Shown: in pieces, positions 13,734 through 21,681 of the stretch
Position numbering within the stretch: position 1 is the first letter of the stretch
Layout of the letters: each line of letters opens with the position of its first letter
Virus record (IMG/VR): IMGVR_UViG_3300033149_003895
Coordinates: 1 to 21,786 of that record
Length of the DNA stretch: 21,786 bases
Direction: 5' to 3' (one strand)
DNA from: a virus
Notes under the pieces: generated by a model
What the model was told of the DNA's origin: nothing
What the model saw: the letters and a program-made list of their open reading frames with translations, nothing else
The model's database searches: none
Position numbers and translations under genes: made by a program

Positions 13734-16700
13734 CTAAACCGCGCTCGCCCTCATCGCTCGATACCGCGCCGCTGCCGCCTCCACATCCGCCAACCAGCTC
13801 TCGATCGCCGCTGCCTGTGGCCCTCCGGCCGCGTACGTCACCGCGTAGTCCCCGATCCGTTTGCTCGCAGCCCCGCCGCTGTCCGCCGCGCTTGCCCGCG
13901 CCAGCAGTTGGCTCGCCGCCAGCTTCGCCTGAGCCGCCGAGACCTCCGCCGGCGGCGTCGTGTACCCCCACGTCGCCGTTACCCGTACGTTCCGCACGCC
14001 CGCCGGGAACTTCGTTCCCCACGTCGCGCTCGGCCTCAGCCGCACATAGCCCGCTCGGCCATATACTGCGTAGTCCTCCGCCGGCACCTCCTCGCCGTCA
14101 ACTGCCAGGCTGCTCACGCCCTCCAGCGGCCAGGCACCCTCGCGGAACAAGAACAAACAGTCATGCCCCGTCCCGTCTACCTCCAGCTCCGCCTCTCGGT
14201 GCTCCTCGAAGTCTCGGCCCGCCAGCGAGTCCATCTGCGCCTTCGTCACCGGCAGCAGCAGCTCCACGCGCTCCTCAATCTCGTCCGCGTCACCCAGCGA
14301 GCTCAAGTCAAACCCCTGCAGTAGCTCCATCACCTCGTCCGCAGTGCAATACGACTTACTCCCCACCAGATCGCTCATCCCAAACGCTGTCTCGACTGCC
14401 TCCGACGCGACACCCGACTCGTTCCGCACCGCCACTGCTACGTAGTAGATCTCGCTGGCCTCCAGCGCCTCGCCCGCATACACTCCGCTCTGCTCGCTCG
14501 ACGACACCCAGCCGCTGTCCCACAGGTCGTACTGCCCCGCCGCCAGATTCCCCGCCGTCGAGGCCACCATGATCCGGTACGCCGACTGCGCCTGCCCCTG
14601 GGGATCATCGAATGTCCACGTCATCACTGGAGCCGCCGCCCTCACGTTCGACGGCTCTGGCTCGCCCTCCACTAACAGATCTGTGATCGCCGGTGCCGAG
14701 TATCCCACAACCTCCCACGCATACAGCCTTGGTGTCTCATCCGCTGAACCGCTGCGCGACAGCTCGAACTGGAATACCAGCTCCTCCTGATCGGCTAGCC
14801 CGCTCAGATCCTGCCCCTGCCACGTCACCTCCACGGCCGTGCCGTCCTCGGTCACAAGATCACACTGCCCCAGCCCGTACCCTTCCAGCTCTTCGTGGCT
14901 GGCCGCGTCGAGCACTGCCACCCGCAGCGTTCCCCCGCTGGCGCCGGGTCCGAAGTTCACCCTCAACGCCCGCCACCCGTCTGCCGGCCGGCCTATCGCG
15001 CATGTCTGGCTATAGCCGCTAACCTCGCCCTCCGCCAGCTCTAACGCTGTCTCGCGGTCCACCCCTATCGTACCCACTACGTACCCGTCATAGGTGCCGC
15101 CCTGGACGGATACGAAGTAGTACCGCGTATCCGCGTAATCAACTGAGGTCAAGATCGCGCACGAGTACGACCCCTCAAAGTCGCTATACGGAAGCCAATC
15201 CGCCTCCACCCGGCTCGAGACCACGCCCTCGCTCGTCCAGTACAGGTCGTTGTCGCCGTAAAACTCCCCCGTGAGCTGAACGTTATCCCGAGCGCGCAAC
15301 ATGAACGTCGGAGCATGGCATGAGGCATGAACCGGGAAGAAACCGTGCGGATGACCTCGGGCCCCTCGGCACTCCGTCAGATTGGAGCTGAACCCCAGGG
15401 CCCCCTGGCGCAGAATTTGATACCCGGGCGCGGGCGTCCGCGTCTTCATCCGTCCGTAGCCGATGTACCGCTCCGCCTCGCTACGCGCATACGGGTTCCG
15501 CTGGAACATCATCGCTGTGTCCAGATTTCCCAGCTCTCCGTCGACACCCCAGCTCGGGTGTGTCAGAATATGCGGCCCCTCAGCCCGCTCCGTCCCGAAG
15601 CTCGCCGATAACCCCGTCACCGAGAACGCGTGATGACCGTCCAGGTCGTACTGCTTGTACCCGTCGCATACCAGCGCGTACGTTCCGTCGTGACACCAGA
15701 CCGGCGTGGGCTTGATCGCGTAGCTGTCTGCGTCCGAAACGTATCCCATCGCGTCCACGCCCAGCGAGCGCAGTAGCTCCGTCACGTTCAACGGCAACCC
15801 ACTCAAGCTCGTGTCCTCGGCCCAGGTCAATCCCAGATCGTCCGAGTAGTACCTCGCAATCCAGTTCGCTCCGTTGCTGTCTTGCGCCCGGGCCCACGCC
15901 CACATCCGCCCTGCACTATCCACCTCGTACGGCTGCAACGCCGCATTCGATACCATCCACTCCGGCGCGCTCGCTGGCGGCCATGTGCACTGCTGCCAGC
16001 CCCCCGGCTTGAACGTCGCCAGCTCGGTACCCCCAAACTCCCACTCCGTGCTGTCCCGCGACACGTAACCGGCGCTGTTGTCCCGGTGCACCCATCCCCG
16101 GTGCTGCCTCGTCACCGGCACAAACAGACCCTTCGTCCGCGATGTCCGCCGCAAGCAGTCCTCCCGATACACGTCGAACTGCTCGATCCTCAGCGTTACG
16201 TCGCTCTCAAACCCACCCGGCGTCGAGATCGCGAACGTCCAGTTCCCCGCACCCGCATACTTGATCGCCGAGCTGTCCACCGACAGGAACCCGCCGCCGT
16301 TGTACTCCGCATCGTAGCACCCGAACTCCAGCGTCAGGAACCGATACATCCGCTCCGGATCGTTCCCAAACGTCTGGCCCGTTGCGTTACCGGCTCCGGT
16401 GTTCCGATCCGAAGCGGTCAAGGCAAACGTGTACGCTCCGCTACCGTCCGTCACTTTGTTGGCGTAAATCCGGAAGGGCCCGATCCGTACGTACTTGTCC
16501 GTGTCGTTCAGACCGCCCGTCGCCCACACCTTCGCCCGGCACACCCAGCCCTTACCCCCGCCGTGGCTGTAGTACCCCCGGTCATTCGGCATGTCAAACG
16601 CCACCGTCCCGTGCGTCTGACCTGCCTCGAACGTGATCACGGCGTGCTTCGCCTCGTGATCCAGCGTCTGGTGCGAGGCGTCCTTGTCCCACGTGCTAAC

Positions 16701-17480
16701 CTGGTTCAGCTCATACCGGCCCTCCTCGGTGCCGAATAGGAACCTCACCTCGCCCCCGGCGGTCTCTTCACCACCCACCTGAACCAGAGCGTTTCCGGCG
16801 CCGCTGCACGTTGCCGTCGCTGTCCCCACTGCGTAGTCCGCGTCGAAGCTCCCGCTGTCGAACCCCGCCCGGAACAGCAGCGATCCTTCGATATCGCCCG
16901 ACCTCGGCAGGTGTCGCTCCATCCGGTCGCGCAGCGCCGTGATCTGCTCGCTCGTGGCCACCTCATCCCAGATGCCCAGGCCGTCCAGCCAGCCGAGCAT
17001 GTACTTCGTCGCCAGCGAGCTACCCGGCGCGCCACATCCCAGCGCCAGGTGCGCCGGTTCGGCGTCCCACGCCGTCAGCCCGCTCAGCGTCGCATCCTTC
17101 CGGCCGTCCTTCCACAGCTCGATCACACCAGTCCCGGCTCCGCCCGTGAAATCCCACGTCAGCACTAGGTGATGCCATTCCACCGCCGCCCAGTAGTTCG
17201 TCTCGCTCGTGGACCAGTACTCAACCGTCTGCGCTGTTGACGATGCCCCATTGCGCCTGTACTCCACGTACAGCCTGCGGTTCATCGTGTATACGCTCAG
17301 GTGGTTGCTGTCCGTGCCGTCACCGAACGACACAATCGGGTTCTTCCAGTTCACACCCGTGAAACAATCGTGCATCAGGCTGACCCAAACGCTCAAGCTG
17401 CCCTGCTGCGTCAGAGCAACGTTCCCGTCGTTGGCCACATACCTCAGGTCGCTGCCGACCCCTGCAAACAGATGATGCAT
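13734..17480 (-). CDS. Fusion: LamG / Asp-box / Fn3-like adhesin joined to gp6-like head-tail connector, 1248 aa
   Basis: Domains in order: a LamG/concanavalin-like domain (about residues 25-185; EWHHLVLTWDF, GVIELWKDG, GWLDGLGIWDEVATSEQI); beta-sandwich regions to about 460; a propeller-like region (about 465-740) with an Asp box, YSDDLGLTW, near 545; further beta regions; a fibronectin-III-like domain (about 930-1033; PVMTWTFDDPQGQAQSAYRI); and from residue 1035 a typical gp6/YqbG-like connector: SYCTADEVMELLQGFD, then VTATWGYTTPPAEVSAAQAKLAASQLLA and KRIGDYAVTYA. Connectors of this kind form a ring below the portal and normally stand alone at 100-200 residues. The junction is at a Met (14378) with no ribosome-binding site close enough, so a single polypeptide is favoured. 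The ATG at 17480 has GGAG nine bases upstream. Confidence 0.82.
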   Translation of the reverse strand: MHHLFAGVGSDLRYVANDGNVALTQQGSLSVWVSLMHDCFTGVNWKNPIVSFGDGTDSNHLSVYTMNRRLYVEYRRNGASSTAQTVEYWSTSETNYWAAVEWHHLVLTWDFTGGAGTGVIELWKDGRKDATLSGLTAWDAEPAHLALGCGAPGSSLATKYMLGWLDGLGIWDEVATSEQITALRDRMERHLPRSGDIEGSLLFRAGFDSGSFDADYAVGTATATCSGAGNALVQVGGEETAGGEVRFLFGTEEGRYELNQVSTWDKDASHQTLDHEAKHAVITFEAGQTHGTVAFDMPNDRGYYSHGGGKGWVCRAKVWATGGLNDTDKYVRIGPFRIYANKVTDGSGAYTFALTASDRNTGAGNATGQTFGNDPERMYRFLTLEFGCYDAEYNGGGFLSVDSSAIKYAGAGNWTFAISTPGGFESDVTLRIEQFDVYREDCLRRTSRTKGLFVPVTRQHRGWVHRDNSAGYVSRDSTEWEFGGTELATFKPGGWQQCTWPPASAPEWMVSNAALQPYEVDSAGRMWAWARAQDSNGANWIARYYSDDLGLTWAEDTSLSGLPLNVTELLRSLGVDAMGYVSDADSYAIKPTPVWCHDGTYALVCDGYKQYDLDGHHAFSVTGLSASFGTERAEGPHILTHPSWGVDGELGNLDTAMMFQRNPYARSEAERYIGYGRMKTRTPAPGYQILRQGALGFSSNLTECRGARGHPHGFFPVHASCHAPTFMLRARDNVQLTGEFYGDNDLYWTSEGVVSSRVEADWLPYSDFEGSYSCAILTSVDYADTRYYFVSVQGGTYDGYVVGTIGVDRETALELAEGEVSGYSQTCAIGRPADGWRALRVNFGPGASGGTLRVAVLDAASHEELEGYGLGQCDLVTEDGTAVEVTWQGQDLSGLADQEELVFQFELSRSGSADETPRLYAWEVVGYSAPAITDLLVEGEPEPSNVRAAAPVMTWTFDDPQGQAQSAYRIMVASTAGNLAAGQYDLWDSGWVSSSEQSGVYAGEALEASEIYYVAVAVRNESGVASEAVETAFGMSDLVGSKSYCTADEVMELLQGFDLSSLGDADEIEERVELLLPVTKAQMDSLAGRDFEEHREAELEVDGTGHDCLFLFREGAWPLEGVSSLAVDGEEVPAEDYAVYGRAGYVRLRPSATWGTKFPAGVRNVRVTATWGYTTPPAEVSAAQAKLAASQLLARASAADSGGAASKRIGDYAVTYAAGGPQAAAIESWLADVEAAAARYRAMRASAV

Positions 17481-17546
17481 CGCACAACGCTCCAGCCCTC
17501 AGGGTTGCCCACAGTACTGCCTTGCCGCCGGTCCGTCCGCCTCACG

Positions 17547-17573
17547 CAGGGGCGGGCTTGATGCCCGCCCCTG
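17547..17573 (-). terminator. 11-bp GC hairpin after the major capsid gene
   Basis: Arms CAGGGGCGGGC (17547-17557) and GCCCGCCCCTG (17563-17573) pair perfectly around a 5-base loop. It stands about 85 bases after the capsid stop and 67 bases before the adhesin-connector ATG. No T-run follows. Position between the most abundant and a much larger, presumably less abundant product suggests a role in lowering downstream expression or stabilising the capsid mRNA. Confidence 0.62.
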
Positions 17574-17656
17574 GTCTTCTCTCTCCTCTCAGCAACAGCC
17601 CTCAACCACGCAAGGAGAGCGCTCGCGCGTGAGGCCCGTCACTTCACCCTCATCCG

Positions 17657-18592
17657 CTACTGTGCCACGTTGATCGCCAACACCACTGCGTCGTCTTCCT
17701 CGAACTCGCACGCCACCCGCGTCGTGATCGCATACTGATTCACGCCGCGCATGATGTCCCGGTCCTTGTCAATCCGTACCTCGCGATGAATCCCCCACAC
17801 CAGGTTCGACTTCGGGGTCAGCAGACCGAAGCTCAGATCCGTACCCCCGGTCCCCTCGATTCCGTCCAAATCCGTCGGAATCAGCGGCACACTCACCACC
17901 GGAATCCCGAATACCGTCAGCGGCGCATTCTCCAGCAGGAACTTCGCACCCACCACGGTATCGCTCTCCGCGATCGCCGCGCGGTAGCTCTCCACCACCG
18001 CCGGCGCTAGGTAGAACCGCAAGTCCGAGTAGTTCCGCTTATACTTGTTCGGTAGCGCCTTCACCATGTCCACGAACAGCGCCTTGTCTACGCTGTTGCC
18101 CTGCTTGTCCACCTTGTGCCCGTCCTCGGCCAGCACCCGCCAGCCATTCATCAGCGCCAGATACGAGTCCCCGCTGCTCTCGTCTCCCAGCAGCGCCAAC
18201 TCCTCCAGATCCGTCGCTGTCTGCTTCGACATCGCCCGAATCAGCGTCTCCTCCGCGCGGCTCCCCTCAATGTTGTCCTCCAACATCTCGTACGTGACCT
18301 CGAACGGCGTGATCACTCCCGCCGCCGACAGGGACACCTTGCTGAAGGTCGGCTCGCTGAACGTCCCCGGAGCCACGCCCTCCGTCTTCGGCTGACTCAC
18401 CCGGCCGCTCGTCGAGATCTTGTCAATCTGCACCGTTGGCGACTTCATCCGCACCACACGCGCGTCCCGCAGCATCACGCTCTGGTCCACCACATAGTCA
18501 ATGAACCGATCCGCCTGGCCCGGGTTCAGAAGACCGCCGCTCGCCAGATCACCTGTGTCAATCGCCTTCGCCAACAGCTCATCAACGTTCAA
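17657..18592 (-). CDS. Major capsid protein, HK97 fold (PBSX XkdG-like), 311 aa
   Basis: The shell-forming protein. Helix-rich opening (ELLAKAIDTGDLASGGLLNPGQADRF as a loop and helix), an extended E-loop-like region (RMKSPTVQIDKISTSGRV), a long spine-helix region (EETLIRAMSKQTATDLEELALLGD, about residues 112-140) and a C-terminal P-domain ending ITTRVACEFEEDDAVVLAINVAQ fit HK97-fold capsid proteins. No long N-terminal delta region is present, so scaffolding may come from the coiled-coil tail of the preceding protease. An in-frame TGA two codons upstream forces the start to TTG at 18592; GGGGG lies about nine bases before. The gene overlaps the protease end by 11 bases. The stop is TAG. Confidence 0.84.
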   Translation of the reverse strand: MNVDELLAKAIDTGDLASGGLLNPGQADRFIDYVVDQSVMLRDARVVRMKSPTVQIDKISTSGRVSQPKTEGVAPGTFSEPTFSKVSLSAAGVITPFEVTYEMLEDNIEGSRAEETLIRAMSKQTATDLEELALLGDESSGDSYLALMNGWRVLAEDGHKVDKQGNSVDKALFVDMVKALPNKYKRNYSDLRFYLAPAVVESYRAAIAESDTVVGAKFLLENAPLTVFGIPVVSVPLIPTDLDGIEGTGGTDLSFGLLTPKSNLVWGIHREVRIDKDRDIMRGVNQYAITTRVACEFEEDDAVVLAINVAQ

Positions 18593-19397
18593 CCCTCAGT
18601 ACCCCCTTCCAAAACTCATCCTCGCGAGACCTCGGCATCTCTTGACCCGGCAGCGACTCCGGCGCGCCCTGCTTCTGCGCCCGCGCCTCCAGCCTCGTCA
18701 CCGCGGCCCCCACGACCTTCGCCAGTGCCTCCGCATCTCGCCTCAGCTCCGCCAGACTTCCCTGCAGCGCCTCCATCTCGGCCGGCGCCTCCTCCGTCCG
18801 ACCGCTGCCCGCCTGCTCCTCCTTTCCGAACGGCCACCGTGCCCGCAGCGCCCTCAGCGCCGCCTCCATCAGACCGCTCGGCTCTTCCTTCTCCACGCTC
18901 TTGGCCATCGCCCGCAGATACGTGTCCGCATTCGCCGCCTTCCCCGGCCGGCACAGCGCCACGTGATCCAGCTCCACTTCATCAATGAACCGCGTCTGTT
19001 CCCCGTCCTCGTCGGTGCCCCAGTACGCCTTCAGCACCCGGCCTCCCACGCTGAGCTGATACTGCCTCCCGGCCAGCAACCGGTCGAACAGTCTCCGTGC
19101 CTGCGGATTGCTCTCGTCCAGACGACCCGCAACGTAGAAAGCCTCGTTGTCTGCCCGCGTTTCCTCGACAGTCCCCAGCTCTTCCAGTGGCCCCGCATTG
19201 TGCGATGGCAACAGGTCTATCCCTGCATGCCTTGCCATGGACTCGATTGCCCTCGGCGTCATCTTCTCGTGCTGCTTGTCCACGCTCGTCGAGCTCGCAA
19301 TACCCTCAAACCTCATCTCTCCCCCGTCGTCCTTCCACACCCGGGTGATCGGTACCCCGAACTCGAACCCCGCGTCCTTGCCACGCCACTCAGACAC
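18582..19397 (-). CDS. Prohead protease, XkdF-like (S78 type), with C-terminal coiled-coil scaffold-like region, 271 aa
   Basis: The protease part spans residues 15-165: GIASSTSVDKQHEKMTPRAIESM, the His box LLPSHNAGPLEELG (His66), the Ser segment YQLSVGGRV (Ser116) and ELDHVALCRPGKAANADTY, which match the PBSX XkdF / HK97-type prohead protease plan. The last 100 residues are Glu/Ala/Arg-rich with a heptad helix (EMEALQGSLAELRRDAEALAKVV), as expected of a scaffold. One protein may therefore both shape and mature the prohead. The start is GTG with GGAGGTG six bases upstream. It sits between portal and capsid genes, and its last codons carry the capsid start. Confidence 0.82.
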   Translation of the reverse strand: MSEWRGKDAGFEFGVPITRVWKDDGGEMRFEGIASSTSVDKQHEKMTPRAIESMARHAGIDLLPSHNAGPLEELGTVEETRADNEAFYVAGRLDESNPQARRLFDRLLAGRQYQLSVGGRVLKAYWGTDEDGEQTRFIDEVELDHVALCRPGKAANADTYLRAMAKSVEKEEPSGLMEAALRALRARWPFGKEEQAGSGRTEEAPAEMEALQGSLAELRRDAEALAKVVGAAVTRLEARAQKQGAPESLPGQEMPRSREDEFWKGVLRVER

Positions 19398-19427
19398 CAG
19401 CCCACCTCCCTTCTGCGCAACCTCGTC

Positions 19428-19757
19428 TCATCTGCTTCTCCTCCTGAAACCTACACCCACCCTCACCGACCCCGGTTCAATCCTGCTCGCACACGGTCTT
19501 ACAATCTCAGCACTGTCGTAAACCCGCCGCCCGGACAACCTCGCAACGGTCCTTCGCCTGCCCTGACCCCCGCCGCTGCCGGTGACCGTTCCGTGGAGGG
19601 GCCGCATACGCCACGCGACCGCCTGGCGGTCGCCCAGTACAGTATCCGGCTCGGACACGTCAAGGTAGAACGCGGTCGTGGGCCTCGTGTGTGCACATCT
19701 CTGCAGTCCGTGTCCGCCACACGCGCAGCCTGGCCTGGCGTTACTCTGCTTCACCAA
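19428..19757 (-). CDS. Doubtful Arg-rich ORF with N-terminal Cys/His cluster, 109 aa
   Basis: It starts with GTG at 19757 without a recognisable ribosome-binding site and ends in TGA 30 bases before the protease GTG. The N-terminus has closely spaced Cys/His residues (CACGGHGLQRCAH), which could bind metal; the middle (TTAFYLDVSEPDTVLGDRQAVAW) looks protein-like; the rest is Arg/Gly-rich. It has no recognised family. It overlaps the promoter-like pair and the 19615-19633 hairpin, so the same bases may instead be regulatory. Listed because it is the only minus-strand frame of size in this gap. Confidence 0.25.
   Translation of the reverse strand: MVKQSNARPGCACGGHGLQRCAHTRPTTAFYLDVSEPDTVLGDRQAVAWRMRPLHGTVTGSGGGQGRRRTVARLSGRRVYDSAEIVRPCASRIEPGSVRVGVGFRRRSR
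19615..19633. repeat. 8-bp perfect hairpin in the portal-protease gap
   Basis: Plus-strand GCGACCGC (19615-19622) and GCGGTCGC (19626-19633) pair perfectly around a 3-base loop. It begins three bases after a TGTACT box that could serve as a -10 element on the minus strand, so it would form at the very 5' end of such a transcript. An operator or an mRNA-stabilising stem are both possible; neither is proven. Confidence 0.45.
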
Positions 19758-19978
19758 GGGCTTACGGGCCGCCAGAGCCTTCGCAACTCCCTACGAACCT
19801 CTTGGGTCTCCGGTGTGACTTTGGGTGCCCCGGGTCCGCTGTGGTTGGCGGGGTGGTGGCTCGGCCTGGTTAGGGTGGGTCTTTCCTACAAGTCCGTGGT
19901 CCTCTCCTGAGCGCGTGGGTCACTGAAGTGCCTTCGCACTCAGCCCTTTTGCCGTGCGGTCCTGGCTGCCTCTCCTGC

Positions 19979-19998
19979 GCTGGCCGTTTGCGGCCAGC
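19979..19998. repeat. 7-bp perfect hairpin after the portal gene
   Basis: Plus-strand GCTGGCC and GGCCAGC pair perfectly around a 6-base loop (GTTTGC). It stands 43 bases after the portal stop codon, the same relative place as the hairpins behind the capsid and tail tube genes. No T-run follows on the minus strand. Confidence 0.45.
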
Positions 19999-20040
19999 AG
20001 AGGGCGGGGCGGGCAGGCGACGCCGTTCCCTGCGCTACCC

Positions 20041-21246
20041 TCACGGCTCTTGCATCGGTGGCAGCCCCTGCTTTGCCCGGATCTCGTTGACGGTCCACGC
20101 ACCGAGCCGCGCATAAATCCTCGCGATCTCTGCCTCCTCGCGCGCCTCACCGAGGTCCATCTCGCGGAACTTGAACTGCCAGTCCCTTACGCCCATCTGC
20201 TCGGCGATCATCCGGTTAATCCGGAACTCGATCCGCCTCTGTTCCGGCCTCACCACCTGCTCCCGGAAGGTCTTGTCCTGGTCCTTCGAGTTCGCCAAAT
20301 TGGCATTCTCCACGATGGTGATCTTGCTTGGCGGCACCCGGTGCACCATCAAGATCTCGTCCCGGTTCGCTCGGCGATACGCCAGAAATGCGGCATCATC
20401 GGTCCGCTGCATCCCCAGGGGCTCCAGCCGCACTTTGACCTCCGACCCCGGCACGTCCAATACTAGCGTCTTGTGGGCCTGGCCCTTGATCTCAGTCTCC
20501 ATGTACTGCCGTATCGCCGCCAGCAGATCATCATCCACGCGCCCGCCCTCGACAATGATTGCCATGCGCGGCACGGCATTGTGCTCGAAGAAATCAATGT
20601 TGTACTCCCGCGCCGCTCGATCACCCGCCGTCGCCGCGATCGCCGGCACCACATCCGGGATTCCGTAGAAGCTCGACTGCGGCGTGTACTTCCGGAAGTG
20701 CAGCACCTCCGTCTGGCGCCGCTTCGTCTCCGGGTCCCGCAGCGGCGTCGGGTCACCCAGTCGCTTGAAATGCCTCTTCCGCTGCTCCCGAATCTGCACG
20801 AATCCGTTCCCGTCGCTGTTCACGCGCACCGTCGTCCCCGGCATGTGATAGAACCCGTCAATCTCCTGGGCTCCGTTGCGCGTCACCTCCATGTAACCGT
20901 TCCCCAGCACCTCCACATCGGTCCACACCGACCGCATCACTTCCGTGAACGTCATCGCCGGGTTGCACCGTTCGAACAGCCGCTGCAGTCTTTGCAAGCT
21001 CTCCGGTGACGCCTCCTCCTTGCTCGGTACGAACCGGTAGCCAAGCCCCACGATGTTCGTGACCTTCGCGTCCACGCAAGCCTTGTGCGTTGAATTCGTC
21101 TCGTACAGCTCAGCCAGCGCGTCGAGGTCGTACGGCGGCTCTTTTACTGCGCCGCTGGCGTACTCGCTCTGCCAGATCGTCTCCGGCAACTGCTCGCTCC
21201 TGCTCAGTCCCCCACTGCCCACGATATGCGCCTTGATCGCTTCCAT
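20041..21246 (-). CDS. Portal protein, PBSX/P2 gpQ family, 401 aa
   Basis: The portal forms the dodecameric ring at one capsid vertex through which DNA is packaged and ejected. Typical features: the opening WQSEYASGAVKEPPYDLDAL, helix ALAELYETNSTHKACVDAKV, wing strand segment VEVLGNGYMEVTRNG with LHFRKYTPQSSFYGIPDVVPA, the AAREYNIDFFEHNAVPRMAIIVEGG segment, and the stem/crown part IMVHRVPPSKITIVENANLANSKDQDKTFREQVVRPEQRRIE that is characteristic of this family. The length fits. The ATG at 21246 has GAGGTG about four bases upstream. It ends in TGA. A 640-base gap separates it from the protease gene. Confidence 0.9.
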   Translation of the reverse strand: MEAIKAHIVGSGGLSRSEQLPETIWQSEYASGAVKEPPYDLDALAELYETNSTHKACVDAKVTNIVGLGYRFVPSKEEASPESLQRLQRLFERCNPAMTFTEVMRSVWTDVEVLGNGYMEVTRNGAQEIDGFYHMPGTTVRVNSDGNGFVQIREQRKRHFKRLGDPTPLRDPETKRRQTEVLHFRKYTPQSSFYGIPDVVPAIAATAGDRAAREYNIDFFEHNAVPRMAIIVEGGRVDDDLLAAIRQYMETEIKGQAHKTLVLDVPGSEVKVRLEPLGMQRTDDAAFLAYRRANRDEILMVHRVPPSKITIVENANLANSKDQDKTFREQVVRPEQRRIEFRINRMIAEQMGVRDWQFKFREMDLGEAREEAEIARIYARLGAWTVNEIRAKQGLPPMQEP

Positions 21247-21252
21247 TGCACC

Positions 21253-21681
21253 TCATCCAACCTGCTGCCCTTGCGGCACGATCCCGTCTCGCGTCTGCCG
21301 CGAGTCGTCGGGCTCCTCCTTCGCTGGCGCGCGAGGAGGAGTCCGCCCGTACGCTCTGTTCTGCACGCCGCCTCCGGTCCGCAGCGCACGTCTCGGACCA
21401 TACGCTGTCTGACAACCTTGCCACTGCTCCGAGGGGCCACCGGTGTCTGGCCTCATAGAACCGTGTTCACTCCGCTTGGAGCTATGGGTGCGGACTTTGT
21501 CGCTGCTATGGCGCCCCCGGTCCGCCTTTCCTGGCACGCTGCAGATCTTTCCATTGCTCCACTGCCGCACTTGGCGCCTCGAGGCACAGGCCTCCACACG
21601 GGCCCGGAGACCTGCTGCTCGGATCTCACCCTCAAACAGGGTCTTGCGAGGTCTGCGCTGCCTATAGGCTCCAGGCGGCAT
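21253..21681 (-). CDS. Doubtful Arg/Gln-rich ORF upstream of portal, 142 aa
   Basis: The ATG at 21681 has GAGGGG five bases upstream and overlaps the end of the preceding gene by 20 bases. The TGA (21255-21253) lies seven bases before the portal ATG, next to its ribosome-binding site. This is an ideal operon arrangement. The composition argues against a folded protein: it is hydrophilic, Arg/Gln/Gly/Ser-rich, with no hydrophobic core (QWQGCQTAYGPRRALR). An 8-bp inverted repeat (CTCCTCCT 21313-21320 with AGGAGGAG 21334-21341) lies inside. It is either a small basic disordered protein or a non-coding spacer. No family is recognised. Confidence 0.35.
   Translation of the reverse strand: MPPGAYRQRRPRKTLFEGEIRAAGLRARVEACASRRQVRQWSNGKICSVPGKADRGRHSSDKVRTHSSKRSEHGSMRPDTGGPSEQWQGCQTAYGPRRALRTGGGVQNRAYGRTPPRAPAKEEPDDSRQTRDGIVPQGQQVG

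Larger units (their letters stand above)
19398..20040. other. 640-base stretch without a convincing gene between portal and protease genes
   Basis: Portal and protease genes usually abut in PBSX-like modules. Here 643 bases separate them. Visible contents are two perfect hairpins (19979-19998 and 19615-19633), a small imperfect one near 19923-19942 around AGTGC-CTTC-GCACT, a weak promoter-like pair on the minus strand (TTGACG 19663-19658, 16-base spacer, TGTACT 19641-19636), and a possible 109-aa ORF (19757-19428). The half nearest the portal (20040-19760) has frequent stops in all minus-strand frames. It could be a decayed gene, a leader or a non-coding RNA. Confidence 0.5.

Noticed and set aside
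14376-14378. Separate start of the connector inside the fusion gene
   Set aside because: No ribosome-binding sequence at a usable distance and no stop codon upstream in frame; kept only as an alternative in the fusion finding.
19636-19663. Minus-strand promoter TTGACG-N16-TGTACT
   Set aside because: The -10 box matches only four of six consensus positions and overlaps a possible ORF; too weak to annotate as a promoter, mentioned only in the gap description.
18501-19910. 469-aa plus-strand ORF
   Set aside because: It runs antisense through the confidently identified protease gene and is a composition artefact.
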